A stretch of 64,000 nucleotides of DNA, taken from assembly GCA_013397115.1 (NCBI GenBank), contig VWZW01007078.1, positions 370,967 to 434,966 of the forward strand. Direction: 5' to 3'. Position numbers and translations under genes: made by a program. Below, in pieces: positions 38,636 through 51,117 of the stretch (within the stretch, counting starts at the first letter, position 1; every line of letters begins with the position of its first letter). The stretch is from Edolisoma coerulescens. Taxonomy: Eukaryota > Chordata > Aves > Passeriformes > Campephagidae. Below the pieces are notes generated by a model. That model saw only the letters and a program-made list of their open reading frames with translations, was not told the origin of the DNA and searched no databases.

Positions 38636-38722
38636 TTTAGTGGTTGGGAAATTGGGATGCAGACGTGACCCGAGGCTGCACAGCAGGTGGTGAAAGGGAA
38701 CCAGAGAGCCCTGACTAAAGCC
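38636..38722 (-). mobile_element. MIR-like SINE core, fossil
   Basis: The plus strand shows 'gggaaattgggatgcaga' and then 'tgacccgaggctgcacagca', followed by a 'ggtggtgaaagggaacca' stretch. This follows the reverse complement of the MIR core (gggaaactgaggcacaga ... gcccaaggtcacacagc ... gtggcagagc) in order. It is strongly diverged. Confidence 0.5.
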
Positions 38723-41073
38723 TGGCTGTGCCTCACCTGAGCCACATCCCTGGGATCCACTACAGACAAATCCCATCCTCCAAATCCAGAGGGGCTGGGA
38801 GAGAGGAGTTCAAAAGCAGTGATTAATAGGAGGCTTAGCAAGGCAGAAGTTAAAATAGGGACATTGTGCCTTCCCAGTGTGCAAGTTCCAACAAAAAACT
38901 TCCTCTTCCAGCCGCTTGCTGACGTGGAGGATTACCCAATTTTCTCTCATCACCTCAAAGCTTGGCCCAGCATTCTCACTGCTCTTAAGATGAAATGTAA
39001 ATGAATGCTTAAGCTCCCAGCATCAGCACAGCCACAGATATGAAAAGGCTGAATTTAGGCCACTTTGGCCAAGGCTGAATCGCTCCCCTCAGAACATCCA
39101 TTCTTTAATTCAGGAGGAGAAACATTTTTAGGGGGAAGCAATTTGAGAACTGGGTAACTCGACAGTCACATGTTTTGTTATATCACTGCCCCAGATTAGA
39201 GCTGAGCAGCACCAGGAGGTTTATATAATTTATATAATTTCTATATTATGGTGGTCTTCATGGAACAACCGGAGTTTTGAACTGGTGCCATCAATGCACA
39301 GATCGAGGCCTTAGAAAAGGGAGATATTTAGAAAACTTAATAACCCACCAAGCTAAATGTGGCGTTTACAAACTGATTAAGGAGCTGACACTGGGATGAG
39401 CTGAGCCAGGCAAGTCAATAAAGATTGGAAGCTCTAAAATAATTAGGGAATTGTTGGAGGAAATAGCTTTTGCTTGGATGTGACAGCAGGGACAAAGAGA
39501 GTCAGCAGCTGCCCAAAATGCATTGAGACAGAATTTGGGATGTTGTCTTTGACATATTTCATATCAAATTTCTTAGTGGCTTAATCCATCAGTAGTTGGA
39601 GAGAAATTCCACATCCACTGATACCCAGAAGACTTCACAAATATTTTACCAAACCTAAGAACTTTTCCAGGCACTTGGAGTGTTTTGTGCTTTTTCAATA
39701 CTTTTTAGAGTTAAAGCAGTAGATGAGATTTGGAGAGACCCAACAAAAACCTTCTGCTTATTTACTTGAACTGTTCCTCTTTTTCTCCACTAAATATAAA
39801 CCCCACATTCATATTATGAGACATCAAAGAATAAATATACAAATAAAGGGTTACCTGAAATAATAAACAAAATTGCTTGATTTTTTCCTCATCTAAGATT
39901 TTTTCACTCCATTATGAGATATAGTGGTTTAATGAAGAATAAAAAAGCACCTCCAAGCTTGCACTTTACCACAGCAAGATGTTTGTAGCAATTACTATTT
40001 TTCTAACTGCAAAGAGTCATTGCAAAACACACAAGCTGACAATCTGAAATTAAAATGTATTTTTAAAAAATTTTAAGAAAAATAAATAGTATTTTCTGTG
40101 AACTAGAAAACATTTCCTAATTAGCATTAGCCTTTGACTACCTTGTAGTACAAAAACTTTCTTCTACTCCCAAGCTGAGATATTTCTGTGTAAAAAAGTA
40201 TTGAGAATAAATAATTTTCTTTCAAGTATTGAAGCACTGACTGACATTTAAATTCTTCAATATTCTGGAAAACAGGATTTTAGGGCAGACAATATTTTTG
40301 ATCTTCTCTTCATTTGCTAAAAACAACCTGTACCACACAGGTGACACAGGATCAGTGTTACCCTGAGCTGGGTTGGATTCTGCTGTCAAAAACACATCCC
40401 AGCACTTGGAAAAACTCAGCTCCTGGTAAAAAAGAGCAGGTTTAAAATAAACCCCAGGAAACCAGGAATAATAAAGAATTAAATCTTGAATGCTGTGGAC
40501 AGCCACACTTCTCACCCTCTGTCCACTCTACTACCCATGGTGAAACCATCCTTGATCCTGACTTTTCGTGGCAGCTGAAAGTTTATCCAACATATGTTGG
40601 TTTTTAACTCCAGCTGATGTAGTTGCAAGGTGGCCACCAAACCGCCCTGGGAATTCTGGATCCTGAGGGACTCCGGTATTTTCCGCCAGCATCATCGAGG
40701 CAGAACCTTCTGGAGGTTCATCCCAGGATACAACAAAAGATTTCTGAGGAATTACCAGAGAGAGCAGCATCTCCTGCTCCTAAACCAGACCAACCTCCGG
40801 CCTGTCCTCACCGACACCCCCGGGTCTGTAGCGCTGCGAGTCTGCAAATCCAAACACCTGAGGGCACAACCAACTGTCCCCACGGAGAGAAGGGACAAAC
40901 TCCACTCCACAGATGGATTCCCATCCCTTAATCCAGTGCAGGGAAGAGTTCAGACCCTGCTGCCTGCATGGAAATTTTGGAATCTGTTCAGTAGAGTATC
41001 TGAACTCTGCCCAAATTAGCAAAACTCTTGAACTCCCCTTGGTTGCCTTTTCTGTGGCAAATTTCAGTTGTTA

Positions 41074-41326
41074 TCATGGAATGGGTTGGGTGGGAAAGGA
41101 CCTTGAAGACCATTCAGTGCCACCCCCTGCCATGGGCAGGGACACCTTCCACTAGCCCAGGTTGCTCCAAGCCCATCCAACCTGGCCTTGGACNCCTGGA
41201 GTCCCTTTAGGCACTGGAAAGGGCTCTGAGGTCTCCCTGGATCCATCTCTTCTCCAGGTGAACACCCCCAGCTCTCCCAGCCTGGCACCAGAGCAGAGGA
41301 GCTCCAGCCCTCGGAGCATCTTGGTG
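41074..41326 (-). mobile_element. CR1 LINE copy with internal gap (N at 41194)
   Basis: Homology runs from 'tcatggaatgggttgggtgg' to 'cctggccttggac', then an N. It resumes at 'cctggagtccctttaggcac', skipping about 180 bp relative to the copy at 18780-19192. This is probably an assembly collapse. Confidence 0.92.
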
Positions 41327-42831
41327 ATTCTAGCATTCTAACAGGTCCACAAGTCCTTGCTCTCTCCTCTCAAGAAATCAAAATTGGACAATATTCATCC
41401 TTAATACCAAATGTGAGGCCCTTCTCACAGAGTATTCCGAGATGGAGAACAGCAGTTCCTCATCACCAGGATCCTGACAAGGGACACATCATTTTAAAGC
41501 TGATGCTAAAGCCACCTGAGCATAGAAGGCACCAACTCTCCCCCTACACGATTTGTCTTCCCCATCATCCTCTTCCTCTTTCTTCAGCTGAGGGATGCAC
41601 ACAGTTATTAACAGATGGTCAAATTAATGGCATTAATCAGCACTTTTGTCACATTTGTCCCTCTCCCTATGGCAACGCCATGATTGTTCAAAGGAAACAC
41701 GCTGGGATTGATGGTGGTTTGCAGAGCGAGGCTGCAGATGTAGTGAAAAACAGACACTGGATTTCTTAACCTTGTCTTAACCTTGGGAAAACTCAAATAA
41801 GCCCAAACTGAGTTCAAATGGCCACGTTTGCAAACGTGTCAGGCAGCTGGAGGGAGCTCAGAGAGAGAAGGGACCAGTTTGGACACTGGTGGGGAGCTTT
41901 ACCCCCAAGTCACTCTCCAGCACCAGATATTTCTCCTGACTGGAGAGTTAAAAAAGCAAAATTCACAGTTAAAAAAGCAGATATTCACAGCTGAAGAAAG
42001 AACAATCCAGCAGAGAAGCTGAAATACTGGATTGGAAGTGGAAAAGCTTGTTTCTTTAGATTTTAAGCACTTTCTCAGGCTGAATCATTTCTTTTGCTCC
42101 AGCTTCTGCTTTGTTTAACCCATCTGAACCAACCAGCAGTTTCATAACCAGTTTGATGAGCCAAAAATCAGAAGACATTCTTGGAGAAAGGTTAGGCACC
42201 CTTTGATGACACTAAGTCAGCAAAAATCAGATTGCTGTGAACACCCAGTCCTTGCAGGCTGCTCGAGTAGATCCAGCTGCCACCTTAGAGGTAATAAAAT
42301 GTACCCTCACCCCTGATTTCTGAGAGAGAACAGGCTGCTGTTTCCCTCTCATTCCCACAGCAGCATTATCCCCACAGGTTGTCAGCCCACATCCCACTCC
42401 TCCAGACACAGGAATAAGCACATTCCTGTCCCAGGGAAAGCAGGACAGGGAGGGAGACCAACTCATCACCAAGAACTTGCCCACCTGGCTTAAAAATCAA
42501 CAGGAAGCCACCTGCTTAGTTCACACTTCCATATACAAATCCTGTTATGATAGGATCAAAAAAAGGTACTTTTCCTTGTTTTGAACTGCTGCACTGGAAT
42601 TTTTTTAAAATTTTTTTTTCTTTTTAAGGAAAGCTCTTTGATCAGACAAATATTTTTAAAAGGAAAAACAAAACAAGGCTGGTCTGTAAAGCTCAGGCCC
42701 ATGGCAAGGGCTGCCTGGAGGAAGGGATTACACAGGACAAAAATAAGGGGAGGTTTATTCCCTAGCAGCCAAACCCATATTCTTAGGTACTGGTGTGTTA
42801 CTTTCTCACATTATACACAGTTAAATAAGAA

Positions 42832-42856
42832 AAGAAAAAGAAAAAAAAAAAAAAAG
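42832..42856. repeat. A-rich low-complexity tract
   Basis: Runs of A are broken by single G bases (aaaag pattern). It may be the A-tail of an unrecognised retroposed sequence or simple low complexity. Confidence 0.7.
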
Positions 42857-44368
42857 ACAATTGGAAGAAAAAAGCACAATTAGGATTTGTTTTGAGCACC
42901 CAGTTAAGCAGCTATGCCAAACATTGTTTTGTGGTTCCTTACACGATTCCACTGCTTTAACCCAATTTACCCCATGGATAAGTGTTTCTAGATCACATTT
43001 TTATGCAATTTAACTTAGAGCTGGATTTCCTCCCTCCCCTTTTCATTTTCTTTTTTTTCCCCTCTTTTTTCCTTTAAATCTCAGTAAAGATTCCCACTGG
43101 AGAACCACCTTTGCAGGACAAGGTGCTATAAAATATGCAGATGACAAGGTCCAGCAGAGAGATAGCAAAAGCCAATAGGAAATCAGGTCAGTTAAAGCCT
43201 TTTACCAACACAGACCTACCTCTTACTCCATAGATTTTTTCCCCAATTATTTCATCAGACCCATTTATGGATCTATTTTTTGTCCATGCAGTGCCTGAGG
43301 ACTGGATATGACCAACTGAGCAGCCTCAGGATATTTAAATGACAAAAGCAACGGAGCCATCCTGATTTCAGACCCACTCAATCTCAACACAAAGCCATGT
43401 CAATGATTTCCTCTTTTGGAGAGGGGGAAAAAAATTCTTGAGGGTTTTTTTTTTTCTTCCAATTCTGAAAACAGAAGAACTCCAATCGTGACAAAGTTCT
43501 GATTGGCCTTTTCCTCTTGCAAACTTCCACAGCCTAAAAGCTCCCAGAATGCAAAAGAAAAGCAAAGGCAGCAAAAATCTACCTCCAAAAAACGCAGCAC
43601 AGCTTTCACACCAAGTGTAGTTAAAAAATGACTAAGTTTTCTTGATATATGAATTTGTGGGTAAACCATTTATCAATGACCTGTTTACCTGTGCAGCAGA
43701 GTCCCTCAAGCCGAGGGCCATGTCATTCCCCTTTGACTGATTAATTAGCCAATCAAGGGATATTTTTCACTGTGAGGCAGGATGGGTTATTCCAGCTAAT
43801 GCCTGGTCTCTAATGGTAACACATTAAAGCCAACTCGGCTCCTTAAGCCCCTGGAAGTGACCAAAAGGGAAGGAGAGAAGATAAATCAAAAAGAGCTCCC
43901 CCCAGTTTTGTTTCTGTTCCTTAACAACCCCCCCAAGGAACAAATGTGGAGCCAAGACTCTTCTCCAATGAAGAGAGGAAGAAAAAGCACCTTTTCTTCC
44001 AGACTGGGAGATATCTCTCCTCCTCTCCCTCTCTCCTGATATCTGAACAGCAATAATTTATCCTCCAGTTGATTAACAAGGTGCTTATAGAATAGGCAAC
44101 AAAACATCAATACTTTGCTCTTCCTCCTTTTTATCAAAAGCACAACTAGGACAGAATGCTGGGTAAAGGAATTCTTCCTGGTGTTCCTGAAACAATCTCA
44201 TCTGAATGGAGAAATTTTAAAAATATGGCCCAAATTAACACCTTGAGCCTAATTAATTTTCTGACTTGCTATGTAGGATGTTGCAAGTTACCAGCTCAAA
44301 GCAACAGAGCTTCAGATCCTCTTTCCACGGGTCTGTGCTGCCAGATTTGCTCTACCTGCACCACTTGT

Positions 44369-44438
44369 GCAGGGGGTTGGGAACTGGGTGAGCTTTAAGG
44401 TCCCTTCCAACCCAAACCATTCTGTGGTTCTGTGATTC
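44369..44438 (+). mobile_element. CR1 LINE 3' tip
   Basis: The last 70 bp of a sense copy: 'gagctttaaggtcccttcca', then 'attctgtggttctgtgatt'. Confidence 0.85.
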
Positions 44439-44697
44439 AGCCCTTCAGCTGTACTGCCCTGTTGTCCTCCTTGTGCCTTCGTGCCACCAACCTGTCCTGA
44501 CTGCTCCTCAGGCACATGCAAAGGCCTTGCACTGCTCACTGCTGGCAGAATCTTGGCTTTGGGTTGGTTTTTTTCTCTTCTTTTTGACCTTGGGTTGGAA
44601 GAGAGCCCATGGTGGGGTGAAGAGCAGAACTGGAGAGGCCGAAGAAGTTCCTGCAGTACTATGGAGGCTATAAAAAGCCCTTGAAAATAATCATAGA

Positions 44698-44966
44698 AAT
44701 CACAGAATGGTTTGGGTTGGAAGGGACCTTAAAGCTCATCCCATTCCACCCTTTCCCATGGGCAGGGACACCTCCCACTATCCCAGATTGCTCCAAGCCC
44801 CAATGTCCAACCTGGCCTTGGACACTTCCAGGGATCCAGGGGCTGCCACAGCTTCTCTGGGCACCCTGTGCCAGGGCCTCCCCACCCTCCCAGGGGACAA
44901 TTTTTTCCTCTTATCTCATCCGAACCTCCCCTGCCTCATCTCAAGACCATTCCCCCTTGTCCTACC
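44698..44966 (-). mobile_element. CR1 LINE 3' fragment
   Basis: It has 'atcacagaatggtttgggtt', 'ttccagggatccaggggctg' and 'accctgtgccagggcctccc'. It is inverted relative to the tip at 44369-44438, 260 bp away. Confidence 0.93.
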
Positions 44967-45594
44967 ACTTGAGACTAAAATTCTGAAGCAAGAAAAACAC
45001 CCTGGTCAAAGCAGCGGAGATTTCAAAGATATTAAGACTCTAAAATACTTCATGACTGGACAGGGAAGGCCAACAGATCCATGGACATGGATCAGGGATT
45101 CCAGCACGAGCTCATCTCCTTCAGCTACACAGAATCCAAGCACAACACAACCACAGGAATCCAACTTCAGCACTGAAGCCACTCACAGAATGACTTTTAG
45201 GAGATGTTTGATTTAACTTGATCCTTCTCTGCCCATCCCAATGGGTCTAAATGTGTTAAAATCATCTTTTTTCTTGGCGTCACTCACTGAGGATCTGGGA
45301 TTTCCCTCAGGAGACTCCTCCAGTGCCCTGCTGACATCACTGTGAGGAAGCCTGCTGAAGAGTTAGTCTGTGTCTTCCTCTTTCTAATTGAAGTTCTCAC
45401 CCCCCAGTCCCCTGCCTGGCTTTTGCCTACTCTGATTACTGTCCCTTCCCTTCCTCTGCTCCTCCCTCCCCGCGACCCCCAGATATTTATAGGCAGAGAG
45501 GTCATCTTTTTTCTGCCTCTTTTCTGAGATGAACCTATCCAGTTCCTCCACTCTCTCCTTCTAGGACATGCCCTCTAACCCCGTCTCCCATTTT

Positions 45595-45720
45595 ACTAAA
45601 TCCTTTTGGACTCTCTCCAGGTTTTTGATGTCTTTTTTTTTTTCTGTTCTGCTTCTCAGTCCCAAATACCTCGTGCTAACTGTGGTCTCCAAAGCAGAAC
45701 GGAGAAAAATCTGTGTTAAT
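45595..45720 (-). mobile_element. possible old CR1 3' UTR remnant
   Basis: The plus strand shows 'ttggactctctccaggtttt', a poly-T interruption, and then 'ctgtggtctccaaagcagaa'. This order resembles the 'tgtggtctcaccagtgcaga' region of older CR1 subfamilies. It is diverged and uncertain. Confidence 0.35.
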
Positions 45721-47682
45721 TTGTAACTTTTTTTTCTCTTCTGCAGGTTTGTTTTTTTCCTTCCCTGGCACTGCCAAAAAAAGGGAGCAGCAAATTAATT
45801 TATGTGCTAAGTCTGCAACAAATTTGGTCACAGGTAAAAAAAACCCCTAAGGTTAAACTTGCAACTTGCCTAAAAGTCACAATTGTGCAACCCCACAAGC
45901 ACCAATCATGATTGGTATTTCGGAGAGAGAAAGTCGAGGTGCAGGGAATGATATCAGCTCACCCACAACTTCAGGGAGCCCATGGCAGAGCCAGACTTTA
46001 ATGGATTTTCAGCTATGTCCCTCAAGATTAGCCAACATGCTTTTCTGATAAATGCTGGGAAATATAAGTCAGTTGAGGAAGTTCTGCAAAATGTGTCAGA
46101 AGACAATTTCCTGATTAAAAAACAAAACAAAAAAAAAAGTGAAAAAGCACCAGGGGTGGACAGTTCCATTTCTAATGCCTAACAAGGAAGAAATCACTGC
46201 AAGCCTGAGACTTTCGGGCTACTTGGATTGGGTGGCTCAAGGGAACTTACGCAGGTTTTACATCCAAGTTACACAAATTTGGAGGAAGCAGATTACTCAT
46301 GGAATGGCCTGAGCCATGGATGTGAGATGGATGCAAAACACTCAGGTTTTTATGCATCTCTGACAGGGTTTGAGCAAATCAGAGCTGCTCCCCCAGCCCC
46401 CAGAGGAAAATCAGTGCCAGAATCATGTTGTTCAGCAACCAAGTTGGGACCGTCTGCAACTCATTCCCAAATCCTCAGCTTCACTCAGGAGCATTTTCTC
46501 CAGTGATAAGGCTTCATCAGGAAACACAGCTGGATGGAGGAAGGAAATTCTGAGAAGCAAAAAAAATAGTGGGGGTTCCAGGAAGTTCAACCAGATAGGA
46601 ACTAATGGAATTTGTTTTTCTGTCTCCCCAGCTCCCAGTGTTCCTAAGCAAGTGAGAAAATCACAGGGAAAGTGGGGGCAAAAAACAAGTCTGGCAGATC
46701 TTACCCTGCAAAACAGGTCCTCACTGCAAGTCTCCAGAGAGCATCATAATTACAATTCAATATTTTCGATCACTCTCTCTCCCTGGGAAAAACTGCAGAC
46801 GTTTTCAATTTAGGTCCACTCTGAAGCCCAGCCATTGTTTTCTTCCCCACCTCATTTTTTTGACTTGTATTTTTTTTTCTGTTTTAAACAAAGGTCCCTG
46901 TGTAGTTTATTAAGGAGGTTTGAGTTGGACACATGATTTATCAAAAATAATTTTTAAAAAGGATGGTTATGGTGAACATTCAGGAGAATTAAAGGCTGCA
47001 AGTGCCTCTGATTAGAACCATCAAAACAACAGTACTGTAGTTTTATTACTTATAGAGAAACTCCTTTCGACCCTCAGGGGCAAAAAGCATTTCCTTCCAC
47101 ATCCTTTGCAATTCCCCTCTTTTGCAATCTTTACAATCCTCTGGCCAACTCCCTCTTCCTTTGATAAGGTAGATAATCCAAGTTTCAACATTCCCCACTT
47201 ACTGCTGCAGAGCTGGTGTGGAACAAGAGAAAGGATCCATTATCAGATCAGTCCTTGGCCACTCAGACAGCTAAAAAGTGAGTCTGAGATCAGCTCCACA
47301 GTTAAGACAGCTCAGATTAAGCTCACACAGAGCATCTCCTGCCAAAGGCTCCTGCACAGATCAAGATCGTAGAATGATTGCTAATGACCACACTGGAAAA
47401 GAGTGGACAGCACTAACTGGAACACTGACACAGCTGATTTGTTGAGACCTTGTTTATCACAGCAGCAGTTCAGGGGTAACAGATTTTTGACAAGCACTTC
47501 AGAAGAGCCAGGATTATCTTGCTGGTCCAGCGACCATCACTCAGCCTTGAGTCCTCCCACTGACTCCCCTTGGATCATAAGCACAGACAGAATTCCCTAT
47601 GTTTTGCTTTTTTCCTCCCTCTTCGTAATTTCTAAAGGCACTTTGGTGTGACACCAGCCAACCAGCCAGACCTAGCGCAACA

Positions 47683-47902
47683 GTGGGGAGGTTTAGATTG
47701 GATTTAGGAAAAATTTCTTCATGGGAAGGGTTGTCTGGCACTGGAACAGGCTGCTCAGGAAAGTGGAGGAGTCACCATCCCTGGAAGTGTTCAAGAAACA
47801 TGTGGATATAGCACCTGAGGACATGGTTTAGTGGTGAACAGGCTTGGAGTTGAGGATTGCAAAGGTCTTTTCCAACCTTAACAACTCCATGATTCTGTGA
47901 TC
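47683..47902 (+). mobile_element. CR1 LINE 3' fragment
   Basis: A sense copy with 'ggtttagattggatttagga', 'cactggaacaggctgctcag' and 'caaaggtcttttccaacctt', ending 'ccatgattctgtgat'. Confidence 0.93.
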
Positions 47903-48027
47903 TCTTCTGCTCTTCTCCTCTGCTTTTATCCACCCACTGTAATTTTGTCACAGGCTCAAACTGGAAGCTTTAAGGAAGGCTGATAATCAAAACTCTGGAC
48001 AAACTCCTGAAGAAGTTGCCATAGCTG

Positions 48028-48103
48028 ACCCTGCTCTGAGCAGGGTGACTCCTCTGGAGATCTCCAGGTCTCCTCCAATCTCAGCAGTTCTGTGATTCTA
48101 TGG
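48028..48103 (+). mobile_element. CR1 LINE 3' tip, different subfamily
   Basis: It has 'ctgctctgagcagggtgact', 'ctggagatctccaggtctcc' and 'cagttctgtgattctatgg'. The pattern differs from the other copies and belongs to another CR1 subfamily. Confidence 0.75.
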
Positions 48104-48358
48104 AAAGCAGTTCCTGCATCTTCCCATGAAGTTACACCCAAGTTCTTCTGATCCCAACAAATAGAAATAAGAGAAAAAGAATTAAGCTGAAAAGCTTTGT
48201 CAAAAGATCAGGAGTGGGATGGGATGTCTGTTGGGGGCTGGCAGGTCATTCAGTGCACATCAAATGTATGCTGAATGCTTCTCAAACTGCACCTCTGAGA
48301 ATAGAGGAGGGAGATGATACCTCAGAAGAGCCTCAGAGACAGGATTTCAAGGTATAAA

Positions 48359-49026
48359 ATCATGGAATGGCCTGGGTTGGAAGGGACATTAGAGATCATC
48401 CCATTCCACCCCCTGCCATGGGCAGGGACACCTTCCACTAGCCCAGCTTGCTCCAAGCCCTGTCCAGCCTGGCCTTGGACACTTCCAGGGATCCAGGGGC
48501 AGCCACAGCTTCTCTGGGCAATGTGTGCCAAGGCCTCACCTCCCTCACAGGAAAGGATTTCTTCCCAATATCCCATCTAACTCTGTCTTCTGTAAGTTTG
48601 AAGCCATTCCCCCTTGTCCTGTCTCTCCAGGCCCTTGTAAATGGTCTCTCTCTCCATCATTCTGGGAGCTCCTTTCAGATACAACTCCTTTCAGACCACA
48701 ATTAGGTCACCCTGAAGCTTCTCTTTTCCAGGCTGAACAATCCCAGTTCCCTCAGCCTTTCCTCACAGCAGAGCTGCTCCGTCCCTCTGATCATCCTGGT
48801 GCCTCCTCTGGACTCACTCCAGCAGCTCCATGCTCTCCTTGTGCAGAATCCACCCATTCCCTGCTGCCCACAGGGGGTTTCTGTGCTGAGTCGTGTCCAG
48901 CTCTCACCCCCCAGCACCCCCAAGTCCTTTTCCCAGGGCTGCTCTCCATCTGCTCATCCCCAGCCTGGATTGATCCCGGGGGCTGCTCCAACCCAGATGC
49001 AGCACCAGAACTTGGTCTTGTTAAAT
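48359..49026 (-). mobile_element. CR1 LINE 3' fragment, longest copy
   Basis: A 668-bp copy runs from 'atggaatggcctgggttgga' through 'gatccaggggcagccacagc' and 'ctctgatcatcctggtgcct' to 'acccagatgcagcaccagaa'. All of the open frames of 70-200 codons across it are repeat-derived. Confidence 0.94.
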
Positions 49027-50732
49027 CCATGACATTCTTGTCACTGCTGCAACTTTTCCAGGATCAACGGAGTTACTTCCATGTATCATCTCCATTGCAA
49101 CCACAGCTGGGAACCTGCAATCAGATCCACTGATAGGAGCAGTTCTGGCTCCTATGGAGGTATGGAAGTCCTTATCCTGTGAACAGGGAAACCAGCCCAG
49201 GGCTGTAGGAGCTGAAATTAGAAGGCAATTGGAGCCTACCACAATCTGGAGGCAAACCCAGGGCTCTGCTGGCACCAGGGCTCTTTCTACATCATCTCCA
49301 CGCAGGAACAACTCAGTTCCAGGAGAATGGCAGCACTTCCCTGCTCCTGCAGTGAGCTCTGTGCCACAGCTCTGTGCCACAGCCCAGAGCTCGGGGATTT
49401 CAAACCAGAATGCAAACACAGAGAATTCCTGCAAAGCCTCACAGGGCACTTCCCTTTGTGCCACCTTAAGGACCAGGCTCTGGAACATGAGGGAAAGGGA
49501 TTGTAGGAGTTCATGGGTGCACTGAAATGCAATTGCTCAGAGCTGGAGGGCCTGAGCAATGCACTTTTGTTCTGTGCAAACTCCACAGATCTCTGATCCA
49601 TGAAGAGAAGGAGAAGGGGGAGCTGGGGGAAGCAATTGTGCTGCCTCTGGCTTCCTCTCCCTGTGGCTGCTCAGCAGCAGCCAGAAGACGACAATGGAGC
49701 TCCAAATTCTGTTCCCTCCTGCCTGGATTTGCATGGGGAAATTTGGGTGCTTGGGAGGGAACAGTCTGTGACTTTTCTGACAGAAGCTTGAGCCATTTCA
49801 GGAGATCTGCACAGCAGCCATCAGCCAACCACTGCATCTGTCAAGGGACTGGCAAAAACATGCACAAACTTAGACATCCTTCATGAAATCCATGTGATCT
49901 GCAGTGTTTATCCACAAAAGAGCAGGAAAAAGTCTCAGAAGAAGCAACTTTCCAACCCTGAATTCCATAAGAGGTGGAACACAGAGAAAACAAGACTGGC
50001 TGCTTGAGACAACACAAGGCTGGGCAAAATCTGCTCCCTCAACCCCAGCAGGGCTGAGTTGTTTTAAATCCCAGTTTGTCCTGCTTCCCATTGATCTCAC
50101 AGCAAGGGAGCCAAGGAGCGGATCCGTGGCATATTCAGGTGATCAGAAGTGTTAACCAGCATTGGTATCCACAGTTTATCCACAGGATTCGACAGCTCCA
50201 GCAGCTCTCACAGACTGGAAGTTCCCAAATCCTTATTTCAGCTCCCAGTGATGTTCCACAACAGTTTCCAAGAGCACCAGGAGCAAGGTGTCAAACACTA
50301 CAGAAATTTCCACTCAACTCAAGCCCCATTTTTCCCTAAAAACCAGAGATTTCCAAGAACTTGGAACCAACAGGGCAATTCCTGCAACACATTCATTTGT
50401 GCTCCTCCAGATCTTATTTTTTCCAAAGAATTTTTCTGGATATGTTGGTCATGTCACAGTTATTTTATCCACTGACAGAGCAGGTCTGTGCTCTGCAAGT
50501 GCAAGATGCTAATGAACACATAAATAAAATAAAAGCTGGTTCAAACCTTGATCTCATTGCACAAAGTCAGGGGAAAGGTCTTCTCATTAAATATTTATCA
50601 CTGTTCAGGCCACCTCTGAATCCTTTGCAGCTGGCTCAGCCTTTCCCAATTTTTGTGAAAACAAGGGGAGTTTGTGGAGATTGCCCAGTTGCTACTGAAT
50701 GTCCAATTTATTTTGGATATTCATGGATCTTT

Positions 50733-50800
50733 CACAGAACCATTTAGGCTGGAAAAGACCTCTCAGAGCATCGAGTCCAACCTCTGACCTTTCAGGCCAA
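50733..50800 (-). mobile_element. CR1 LINE 3' tip
   Basis: A short minus-strand tip with 'ggctggaaaagacctctcag' and 'catcgagtccaacctctgac', 240 bp from PINX1 exon 6. Confidence 0.82.
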
Positions 50801-51040
50801 GCAAAATTTTTCTTTAGGATGTACATTTCCTAACAAAAAATTAAAATCCTGGAGTTCCCTAACTCCAAAGAAGTTACATCACAATGATCCACAGAAACAG
50901 GGATTAAATTTACTCTTATTTCCTCACAGCTCAAGCACAGCCCTTCAGGTAGAAAAAACACATTGGCAGAAGACATTTGGATGCTTTGTTTAAGGGATAA
51001 TAAACAAGGAAACAAGAGAAAGGAGAAGATTCTTGTTTAC

Positions 51041-51117
51041 CTGGGTCTTGGCACTCTTCTGTCTTCTCCCAAAAATGCAGGACAGGTCCTGATCAGTGCA
51101 TGATGAGAGATCCTTAC
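51041..51117 (-). CDS. PINX1: PINX1 coding exon 6, recursive-splice-like
   Basis: This 77-bp exon encodes, after the shared glycine, K-D-L-S-S-C-T-D-Q-D-L-S-C-I-F-G-R-R-Q-K and S-A-K-T-Q. Human PINX1 has a recognisable counterpart (K-D-L-S-S ... C-I-F-G-K-R-Q). It is too short for ORF calling; it was located by this motif and confirmed by phase (1 in, 0 out). The acceptor is a long pyrimidine tract ending in ttccag. The first exon bases, gtaaggat, form a near-ideal 5' splice site. The true donor, cccag|gtaaac, deviates from consensus at intron position +5. The exon stands directly before the 43.7-kb last intron. Because 77 is not a multiple of 3, skipping shifts the frame. Confidence 0.92.

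Larger units (their letters stand above)
7303..51040 (-). other. PINX1 intron 6, 43.7 kb
   Basis: This is the last coding intron, with donor gtaaac next to 51041 and acceptor cttgcag next to 7302. It holds most of the CR1 copies listed below, two MIR-like fossils, a 56-N gap and three single-N gaps. No other gene was recognised on either strand. The longest CR1-free stretches are 15436-18431, 24736-27491, 27601-30962, 36648-41073, 41327-44368 and 44967-47682. They contain unique, moderately AT-rich DNA in which open frames are short and show no family similarity. Confidence 0.85.

Noticed and set aside
40623..41019. Overlapping 102- and 129-codon plus-strand frames in intron 6
   Set aside because: Two frames are open over the same DNA with no recognisable domain, which points to composition and not coding.
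45880..46060. Stretch resembling a MIR core ('catggcagagccagac')
   Set aside because: Only one block matches and the flanks do not follow the MIR order.
48525..49133. 202-codon plus-strand frame
   Set aside because: It is antisense to a 668-bp CR1 copy, which keeps open frames by its composition; it is not a gene.
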